This document shows, in pieces, positions 57,389 through 64,000 of a stretch of DNA of 64,000 nt. This DNA is from Pseudomonas sp. GM41(2012). Lineage in GTDB: Bacteria > Pseudomonadota > Gammaproteobacteria > Pseudomonadales > Pseudomonadaceae. Within the stretch, counting starts at the first letter, position 1; every line of letters begins with the position of its first letter. The DNA is taken from positions 1,426,001 through 1,490,000 of the forward strand of contig NZ_AKJN02000006.1 of the NCBI RefSeq assembly GCF_000282315.2, written 5' to 3'. The position numbers were made by a program, and so were the translations under genes. The notes below the pieces were generated by a model. That model did not search any database, had not been told where the DNA came from, and worked only from the letters and a program-made list of their open reading frames with translations.

Positions 57389-58765
57389 TCAAAGCCATTT
57401 AACAAAATCCGTCAATAACTCCCCACACAATGCCCCCACCGCCAGCATAGGCAACACCACCAATTCACGCTTGAGACTGAACATCCCCAGACGACAATTG
57501 ACATAAAAAACCAGGATAAGCGTAGGAAACGTGTACAGGGCAGCGCCCCAAATCGCATATTTGACCCCGCCAATCGCCAACAGCAGAGGCAGTAGCACCC
57601 ACAACGAGACCACGCGAATAATGTTATCCATGGCCTGGTACTTGGTGAGCCCCAAGGCAATCCAGACCTGATTCGCCAGCATGTAGCGCATTGTGAAAAA
57701 AGAGAGTGAAAGAATGGCCATCATGTTGCCGGCCTGAGCGTAACGCTCATCGTACAAGATGCTGATGAGCAGTGGACTGCCGGTCAGGAACAGTCCACAG
57801 AGGAACAGGCAGGCCAGATCGAGCATCAATTTCAAGCGGTAATACAAAGCGTGGAGCCGTACGGTGTCATTCGTTCTTGAGGCCTCACTGAAAGCCGGCA
57901 AGGCCACGGCCCCGACTACCTTTTGCAACGCAAGCTGAACAGCTCCCAAAATCAGCACGGCAATGGAGTAAACGCCCAGTTCGCCGGCCGTCATGCTGCC
58001 GCCGAACCAGACACGATCACCGTACATGGCCAATACGCCCACTGCCGACGACAACAGTATCCAACGGCCGAAGCCGACTAATTCATTGAGCGCAGAACGC
58101 TCCCACTGTAGACGGTTAGACGGGCCCTCAAACCAGACATGCCCCAGCAGCGTGTTGACCATCGTTTGGACCAGACCTGCAATCACCAGCGACCAGATGG
58201 ACCTGGTGAAGTAACCGATGCCCAGCATGACCAGCAGCCCGACGACCTGAGACCCAAACTCGGTGAGTACCACCTTCTTTTGCTGGAAAGAGCGCACTGC
58301 CAGGTCGATTTTGGTCGACTGAAAACCAACGATGATTGCCGAGAAACCGGTCACGGCCAACACCAGCGGCAACTCGGGTGCGGCGTAGGTGGAATTGGGC
58401 GACCACAGATTGAGGGCCTGTGCATACCAGGCGAGGGCCGCGAGGAGAAGTGTCGAAGCAAAAAGGATAAAGCCGCGCACGATCTGCACGGTCCAGATGG
58501 TATTGAGAAAAACCGGATCGTCGCCACGCGGGCTCTGGATGATGTTCTGGCGCAAGCCGACATCGGAAAGCATGTGCAGAACCAGAGAAACGGTGATGGC
58601 GATCATCATGATGCCGAACATCTCCGGCATCAGCAGACGGGCCATTATCAGGTTGCCGCCCAAGCGAAAGGCTTGAGACGTAACCAGTGCCCCCAGATTC
58701 CATGCCCCGGCAGAGATCGCACGCTTACGAAGGCCCAACGATGGCGACAAATCAACTAACGACAT
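57389..58765 (-). CDS. Oligosaccharide flippase (Wzx-like)
   Basis: A 458-residue integral membrane protein with about 12-14 segments. It has the polysaccharide-export (MATE-like) start AWNLGALVTSQAFRLGGNLI, then MARLLMPEMFGIMMIAITVS and a DVGLRQNIIQ segment typical of Wzx/WzxC. It moves lipid-linked repeat units across the inner membrane. First gene of the long minus-strand operon (57389-48215), divergent from the polymerase gene with a 95-bp shared promoter region. Confidence 0.92.
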   Translation of the reverse strand: MSLVDLSPSLGLRKRAISAGAWNLGALVTSQAFRLGGNLIMARLLMPEMFGIMMIAITVSLVLHMLSDVGLRQNIIQSPRGDDPVFLNTIWTVQIVRGFILFASTLLLAALAWYAQALNLWSPNSTYAAPELPLVLAVTGFSAIIVGFQSTKIDLAVRSFQQKKVVLTEFGSQVVGLLVMLGIGYFTRSIWSLVIAGLVQTMVNTLLGHVWFEGPSNRLQWERSALNELVGFGRWILLSSAVGVLAMYGDRVWFGGSMTAGELGVYSIAVLILGAVQLALQKVVGAVALPAFSEASRTNDTVRLHALYYRLKLMLDLACLFLCGLFLTGSPLLISILYDERYAQAGNMMAILSLSFFTMRYMLANQVWIALGLTKYQAMDNIIRVVSLWVLLPLLLAIGGVKYAIWGAALYTFPTLILVFYVNCRLGMFSLKRELVVLPMLAVGALCGELLTDFVKWL

Positions 58766-58860
58766 AGCATCATCCCCGGACTCAATGGCTCAAAAGGAAC
58801 TATAGTCGCGTTTAGCCATTCCACTAGCCGTCGCTCATCAATCAATAAGTCCAATCATCC

Positions 58861-60384
58861 ATGCCTGAGCACTTCCGAGCGTTGATTGTCATTCTGGTCC
58901 TTGCTGGCATCGTTTTTGCCATGGCACGTCGACCAGCGGCAGACCTGATTCCCGACCGTAATTTCACTCGTCGGCGCAATCTGTGGTTCGTATTGACGCT
59001 ACTGGCATTTGTTTCGCACAGTTTCTGGGTGTACGCAGGCATTGCCGCGATCGTGTTGACCTTCGCACGAAATCGCGAGCGCAATCCCGTGGCGCTATTC
59101 TTCCTGCTGCTGTTTCTCATCCCACCGGCCACGGCGGAGATTCCGGGCTTCGGCCTGATCAACTATTTTTTTGCCATTAACCATATTCGTCTGCTGGCAC
59201 TGTGTGTGTTGCTTCCGGCTTTTTTGGTTCTGCGCAAGCGCGCCGACACGGTCAGTTTCGGGCGCACCTGGCCTGACAAACTGTTAGCCGCCTACCTCCT
59301 GCTGACGAGTCTGCTTTTCCTGCGCGAAACCACCGTCACCGACACCTTGCGCCAAATGCTCTACATATTCATCGAAGTTTTTTTGCCTTACTACGTTGCC
59401 AGCCGGGCGCTGAAGAACCTCAGCGACTTCAAGGACGCTCTGTTCGGTTTTGTACTCGCCGCCATGGTGCTGTCGCTTATAGGTCTCTTCGAATATGCCA
59501 AGCACTGGCAGCTGTACAGCGCGGTTGTCTACGCCATGGGCATGCAATGGGATCCCGGCTACTTGAGCCGTGATGGCTCATTACGCGCCAGCGCCACTAC
59601 CGGCCAGGCCATTGCGCTGGGCTTAGTCATCAGCGTGGCCATCGGCTTTTATCTGTACTTGCAGGAGGAGGTACGTAGCAAATTGCAGCGCAGCCTCGGC
59701 GCACTGTTGCTCGCCGGTGGTCTGTTCGCACCGCTGTCGCGCGGCCCCTGGATCGGGGCAGCCGTCATGATCGTCGTGTTCATCGGCACCGGCCGTAAAG
59801 CGATCAAACGCCTGATGCTGCTGGCGGCCGCCGGGGCGCTCGCCCTGCCCTTGCTGGCCATCGTGCCGGGCGGGCAAAAAGTGCTCGATCTGCTACCGTT
59901 TATCGGCACGGTGGAAGTCGAAAATATCACCTACCGGCAGCGCTTGATTGATAACGCCTTGATCGTTATCCAGCGCAACCCTTGGTTGGGTTCTTTCGAT
60001 TTCCGCAGCACACCGGAAATGCAATCCATGATCCAGGGTCAGGGGATCATCGATATCGTGAACACCTATATCGGCATAGCGCTGTCGTTCGGTTTGATTG
60101 GCTTGACGCTCTTCGTGGTTTTTTTCGCCAGTGTCCTGCAGGGCATCCGCAAGGGGATGCGTTCGTTCCCCAACGAAGACGATGAGGCGCGCCGACTCGG
60201 ACGTGCACTTCTGGCGACACTGGTCGGGATCCTGATCACCATCGTTACCGTTAGCAGTATCACGGTCATCCCTGTGGTGTATTGGTCGGTAGCTGGACTG
60301 TGCGTGGCCTACGCTCAGATGGCACGCAGGCTCAAGCACACCTCGACGGCCGTCTCGGCGAGTACCCATCTCCAACTCAGGTAG
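58861..60384 (+). CDS. O-antigen ligase/polymerase (Wzy-like)
   Basis: A 507-residue protein with about 11 membrane segments and a long periplasmic loop near residues 340-400 (ITYRQRLIDNALIVIQRNPW, the typical R-x-L-I-x-N-A motif). This identifies the Wzy_C/WaaL superfamily. With the flippase and WcaJ-like gene it makes the locus a Wzy-dependent pathway. The glycoside hydrolase gene starts 5 bp after its stop. Confidence 0.9.
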   Translation: MPEHFRALIVILVLAGIVFAMARRPAADLIPDRNFTRRRNLWFVLTLLAFVSHSFWVYAGIAAIVLTFARNRERNPVALFFLLLFLIPPATAEIPGFGLINYFFAINHIRLLALCVLLPAFLVLRKRADTVSFGRTWPDKLLAAYLLLTSLLFLRETTVTDTLRQMLYIFIEVFLPYYVASRALKNLSDFKDALFGFVLAAMVLSLIGLFEYAKHWQLYSAVVYAMGMQWDPGYLSRDGSLRASATTGQAIALGLVISVAIGFYLYLQEEVRSKLQRSLGALLLAGGLFAPLSRGPWIGAAVMIVVFIGTGRKAIKRLMLLAAAGALALPLLAIVPGGQKVLDLLPFIGTVEVENITYRQRLIDNALIVIQRNPWLGSFDFRSTPEMQSMIQGQGIIDIVNTYIGIALSFGLIGLTLFVVFFASVLQGIRKGMRSFPNEDDEARRLGRALLATLVGILITIVTVSSITVIPVVYWSVAGLCVAYAQMARRLKHTSTAVSASTHLQLR

Positions 60385-60389
60385 ACCTC

Positions 60390-63008
60390 ATGATCCAGTT
60401 GTCTCGCCGCCCCCAGATACTGCTCCTGCTGTTTTTGGCTATTTGGCCGTTTCGTATCTGGGCGTCGGACTGGGTCGTCAGTGTGGATGAGCGCAACGGC
60501 CTGCCAATGCTGGAGCGTGGTGGCAGTCCGGCAGTTGCTACGACATTCTCATTCTTTGGGCGCAACTGGGACTGGACGTATTTGCAGACCGAGTTCAAGG
60601 TAAACGCCCCTTATCGATACTCCCTTGCAGGCAAAAACAAAGCGCTGGATTTCGACTTGACTGCGCAGATTCAGAAGCAAAACGAGCAGAAGCTGACCTG
60701 GAACTTTGCCGTGGATGCACACAGCGGGAAGTCGGGCATTTCAGGTGGTGGCATTGTCTTCGAATTCGACCCCGCTCTTTTCGCTGGAGAAATGGGCGAA
60801 CCCACTTTGCTACCCGACAACCGCGGCTGGACCTGGGGCAATGCACAAGGGCGGCGCATCGAAATGCGCTTCGAGCCCGCACTGGCGAGTGTGTACCTGG
60901 AACCGGGCAGTAAATCCGAGGTGCGTGCTTTTTTCTTCAAGAACACAATCAAACCTGGCCGCCTGGATTTCACAGCGACCTTGAGCGTTTCTGGCGATGT
61001 GGCGGTCGGCCCAACCACTACCGAGCGCTTCGGACTGTCGGACCCAAAGAGCTGGCCGACTGACAAGCTCGACTGGAAAACCTCGCCGGTCGACCTGTCC
61101 TTTCTCAACGCTCAGGAAAAACCTGCAGGCAAGCGCGGCTTCGTCAAAGCCTCCGGCGAGCAATTGCTATTTGCCGACAACACGGCGGCGCGTTTCTGGG
61201 GCACCAACCTTTCGGCTTACGCGCTGTTCCTCACGTCAGACGATGCAATCAAGCTGCAGGCCAAACGCCTGTCTGCACTGGGCTTCAATCTTGTACGACT
61301 GCACCACCATGACTCGCCATGGGTCTTCCCGAACATCTTTGGCGACGGGAGGGTCACGCGCAGCACCCAGCAACTGAGCCCGGAATCGCAGAAAAAAATC
61401 GACTGGTGGATCAAGTGCCTGAAAGACGAGGGCATTTATGTGTGGCTCGATCTGCACGTCCAGCGAGTCTTTACTGAAAAGGACAACATTGATGGCTTCG
61501 ATGAATTGCCGAAAGAAGAACAGAATTTCACCTATCTCAAGGGCTATTCCTATGTAAATCTCTCCATTCAACAAGCCATGAAGCGCTTTACCGAAGCCTA
61601 CCTGACCCATGTAAACAGCTATACCGGTCTCGCCTACAAAGACGACCCGGCAATTGCCGCCGTACTGATTACCAACGAAAACGACGTCACCAACCACTTT
61701 GGCAACGCCCTGCTGCCAGACAAGAATTTGCCGAAGCACAACCGCGTCTACATGGCGCAGGCCGAGGCTTTTGCCAAACAGCACAATCTGTCTGCAGACC
61801 AGACCTGGCGATCCTGGGAGCCAGGCCCTTCCAAGATGTTCCTTAACGATCTGGAGCGACGTTTCAACGTCGACATGATTCAACACCTGCGTGGAATAGG
61901 CGTGAAGGTCCCCATCGCCACGACCAGTAGCTGGGGCCGCAATGGCCTGAACTCCCTGCCGGCCCTTACCGCCGGCGACGTAATCGATGTCCATAGCTAC
62001 GGTGGCTCGGGACAGGTCGAGAAAAACCCGCTCTACAGCGACGGCATAGTGAATTGGATTGCCGCCGGCCAGGTCATCGGCAAACCCTTGACTGTCACCG
62101 AGTGGAACAATGAGCCCTTCCCGATACCAGACCGTCACTCGCTGCCACTCTATATCGCCGGCACCGCCAGCCACCAAGGCTGGGATGCACTGATGCAATA
62201 TGCCTACAGCCAGGAACCAATGGGGGGCGTAGGGATGAGTGCCAACAACTGGCACGCCTATAACGACCCTGCAATGCTGGCCACCCTGCCCGCCGCCGCC
62301 CTGCTTTATCGCCGTGCAGACGTTCGCGAAGCAACAACGACCTACGTCTTCGCGCCGTCGTCAGCCACCCTGTTCAACCAAATGATCACACCGGCCAACT
62401 CTGCTCTCCTGCGCACAGCCATGGAGAAAGGCAAGCTGGAAATCGCGATGCCACAGACGCCGGAGTTGCCTTGGTTGCAACAGAGCGTTATCCCAAGCAA
62501 TGCAAAGGAATTTCATGCCCCTGACCAGTCGCTGCTGGACGCCAATGCCATCGAGTCCACGACCGACACCGGTGAGCTAAAGCGCAACTGGAAACAAGGC
62601 GTCTACACCATCAATACGCCGCGCACCCAGGCCGCTACCGGCTGGATCGGCGGTGAGTCGATCAGCCTTGGCAACATTAAGGTTCAAGTGAAGACCGCCA
62701 ATGCCAGTGTGGTGGTGCAAAGTCTGGACGACTCGCCTTTGAGCCGATCGCAGGATTTGCTGATTTCGTTAGGCACCCGTGCCATCCCCCAGGACGACGA
62801 CAAAATACCTTTTTACGTTGAGCCACTCGAGGGCACGCTAACCATCCAGGCACCGCAAGGCTTGACACTGGTCACCCACGGTATTCTGGGGCAAATGAAG
62901 AAGCTGCCCGCGACCTACCTTGATGGCCGCTATACAATCAAGTTCGACGGCTTGCAGGCGTCGAACTGGTTGTTTTTGAAAAAAGGCGTCACGCAAGCAC
63001 AACCTTAG
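60390..63008 (+). CDS. Secreted glycoside hydrolase of the polysaccharide locus
   Basis: A protein of 872 residues with a signal peptide (MIQLSRRPQILLLLFLAIWP, cleavage after RIWA). The N-terminal 270 residues are a beta-rich module. A TIM-barrel of the cellulase (clan A) kind follows: RLSALGFNLVRLHHHDSPWV, the acid/base in AVLITNENDVTNHF (Glu near residue 430) and the nucleophile in LTVTEWNNEPFP (Glu near 570). The C-terminal 250 residues are again beta-rich. It resembles PslG- or WssD-type enzymes that cut the polymer made by their own locus. It is co-transcribed with the polymerase gene. Specificity unknown. Confidence 0.87.
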   Translation: MIQLSRRPQILLLLFLAIWPFRIWASDWVVSVDERNGLPMLERGGSPAVATTFSFFGRNWDWTYLQTEFKVNAPYRYSLAGKNKALDFDLTAQIQKQNEQKLTWNFAVDAHSGKSGISGGGIVFEFDPALFAGEMGEPTLLPDNRGWTWGNAQGRRIEMRFEPALASVYLEPGSKSEVRAFFFKNTIKPGRLDFTATLSVSGDVAVGPTTTERFGLSDPKSWPTDKLDWKTSPVDLSFLNAQEKPAGKRGFVKASGEQLLFADNTAARFWGTNLSAYALFLTSDDAIKLQAKRLSALGFNLVRLHHHDSPWVFPNIFGDGRVTRSTQQLSPESQKKIDWWIKCLKDEGIYVWLDLHVQRVFTEKDNIDGFDELPKEEQNFTYLKGYSYVNLSIQQAMKRFTEAYLTHVNSYTGLAYKDDPAIAAVLITNENDVTNHFGNALLPDKNLPKHNRVYMAQAEAFAKQHNLSADQTWRSWEPGPSKMFLNDLERRFNVDMIQHLRGIGVKVPIATTSSWGRNGLNSLPALTAGDVIDVHSYGGSGQVEKNPLYSDGIVNWIAAGQVIGKPLTVTEWNNEPFPIPDRHSLPLYIAGTASHQGWDALMQYAYSQEPMGGVGMSANNWHAYNDPAMLATLPAAALLYRRADVREATTTYVFAPSSATLFNQMITPANSALLRTAMEKGKLEIAMPQTPELPWLQQSVIPSNAKEFHAPDQSLLDANAIESTTDTGELKRNWKQGVYTINTPRTQAATGWIGGESISLGNIKVQVKTANASVVVQSLDDSPLSRSQDLLISLGTRAIPQDDDKIPFYVEPLEGTLTIQAPQGLTLVTHGILGQMKKLPATYLDGRYTIKFDGLQASNWLFLKKGVTQAQP

Positions 63009-63035
63009 GCGACGCGCAGCCAACTTCAACCTGAT

Positions 63036-63061
63036 GGAACAACGCCTTGCGGCGTTGTTCC
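63036..63061. terminator. Bidirectional terminator between hydrolase and phosphoethanolamine transferase
   Basis: Arms GGAACAACGCC (63036-63046) and GGCGTTGTTCC (63051-63061) form a perfect 11-bp stem with a 4-nt loop between convergent genes. There is no strong T run, but the position supports termination from both sides. Confidence 0.75.
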
Positions 63062-63072
63062 GCGAGGGCTGT

Positions 63073-64000
63073 TTAAAGGGCGTCAAAATCAAACGATGGA
63101 ACATAGCCTGCGCCGAGCAAATGTGGACATTTCGACGATACAAAATCATCACTCAATAAATCCTCCGAACTTTTATACCTGCTCGTGAAAACCCCTGTGA
63201 TATTTAAAAGCGTATGCGACAAGGAGGAAATGCTGATTTTCTGACTCTCTCTCGCCTTCAACTTTAAAAGCTTGAGCGATTGCGGGTTTGAAACATTATC
63301 GGATGCCCAGATAAATGCCGAAACCGGGAGATCATATTTATTGCCAATACCATGACCCAAGAGCCCTCGACTGTCATCCATCATGTTTTCACCATGATCC
63401 GATGAATAAAACAAGACAGATGGTTTTTTGCTTGACTTCAACCGATCAATAATGGTGCTCAATAGCCAGTCCGTATACAAAATACTATTGTCATATTCTG
63501 CGGTGATTTTGTCTTTGAAGTTGTCTGTTGAAGGCTTGAACTTATCGAAATTTTCCGGGTATCGGCGTGAATACTCGAAATGACTACCCTTGACATGAAT
63601 GAATATGGCTTTCTTTTGTGTATCGCTTTTATTTAGTATTTCTTCATACTCTGAAATCAATGCCCCATCATAGCTTCTCTCAAAATACTGACGGTATTGT
63701 GCCTCTGCGGCTATTTGTGGAATTATTCCGCCAAAACTATCAACCTCTTGCACAGACAACCAATAGGTCATGTACCCGGCGGCGCGATATATACTTACCA
63801 ATGATTTTGTCGACGCAATGGCGTCCCAATCCGATATAGGCTCAAGGCTCAGCATTGAAGGAACCGCAAACGAGGTATAGGGGGCTGTCGTGCAGATCTG
63901 ATTAAACTTGAAAAGCCCTGCCTGCTTACCGAGATTCGGGGTTGTTTCCTTGTTATAACCGTAGAGGGACCAGTTCTGCGGCCGTGATGACTCACCGATG
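63073..64000 (-). CDS. Phosphoethanolamine-transferase-like sulfatase family protein (C-terminal part)
   Basis: The gene enters from the right edge; its N-terminus and membrane segments are missing. The frame is open from the edge: IGESSRPQNWSLYGYN follows the nucleophile-type IGES motif of EptA/CptA enzymes, then FYSSDHGENMMDDSRGLLGH (metal site). It has the catalytic domain of the alkaline phosphatase superfamily. Such enzymes add phosphoethanolamine to lipid A or a surface glycan. Its convergence with the hydrolase suggests that it decorates the exopolysaccharide or the envelope; the C-terminus is unusual (LLGAGYVPSFDFDAL). The sequence becomes more AT-rich here. Confidence 0.85.
   Translation of the reverse strand, partial: IGESSRPQNWSLYGYNKETTPNLGKQAGLFKFNQICTTAPYTSFAVPSMLSLEPISDWDAIASTKSLVSIYRAAGYMTYWLSVQEVDSFGGIIPQIAAEAQYRQYFERSYDGALISEYEEILNKSDTQKKAIFIHVKGSHFEYSRRYPENFDKFKPSTDNFKDKITAEYDNSILYTDWLLSTIIDRLKSSKKPSVLFYSSDHGENMMDDSRGLLGHGIGNKYDLPVSAFIWASDNVSNPQSLKLLKLKARESQKISISSLSHTLLNITGVFTSRYKSSEDLLSDDFVSSKCPHLLGAGYVPSFDFDAL

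Overview
The window is a stretch of Pseudomonas chromosome, most likely from the P. fluorescens group. The signs are GC-rich coding sequence, Pseudomonas-type REP palindromes (GTGGGAGCGGGCTTGCTCGC and GTGGCGAGGGGGCTTGCCCC types), a DUF2790 gene, a membrane-type Mqo and TctABC/AapJQM-like transporters. I found no rRNA, tRNA, phage, IS transposase or CRISPR array.

Layout. 0-4.1 kb: a minus-strand amino-acid uptake and catabolism operon (periplasmic binding protein, two permeases, RidA-type deaminase, start of an ornithine-cyclodeaminase-family gene). 4.3-11.4 kb: small housekeeping and accessory genes (MocR regulator divergent from an EamA exporter, CAP-domain protein, beta-propeller protein with an HTH regulator, DUF2238 membrane protein, GNAT). 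11.7-15.7 kb: a sialidase-fold / membrane protein / LTA-synthase-like operon. 16-24 kb: katG with an unusual leader, a 27-residue membrane protein, a DapF paralogue lacking its second catalytic Cys, mqo and ilvD. 24-28 kb: a chemoreceptor and a three-gene phospholipid-synthesis operon. 28-32 kb: small stress genes (NTF2-like protein, Cys-rich SufR-like regulator, GFA, MsrA, Ohr). 32.7-39.5 kb: a TctABC transporter, a polyamine-binding protein with an amine oxidoreductase and a divergent LysR. 39.5-44 kb: a plastic zone with DUF2790, a histidine-kinase remnant, a DUF4258/HTH toxin-antitoxin-like pair, a thiolase and an aldehyde-dehydrogenase remnant.

44-63 kb is a Wzx/Wzy-type exopolysaccharide locus: a WcaJ-like initiating transferase, six glycosyltransferases, two hexapeptide acyltransferases, a GNAT, a DUF535/VirK-like protein, a GMC oxidoreductase coupled to a tiny Tat-signal protein, a flippase, a polymerase, a secreted glycoside hydrolase and a partial phosphoethanolamine-transferase-like gene. 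Wza/Wzc/Wzz functions are not in the window. The product cannot be named from sequence alone.

Two copies of a long composite inverted repeat (31.9-32.7 kb and 41.5-42.2 kb) each enclose a REP pair and look like a non-autonomous mobile or structural element. This is the strongest non-coding signal in the window.
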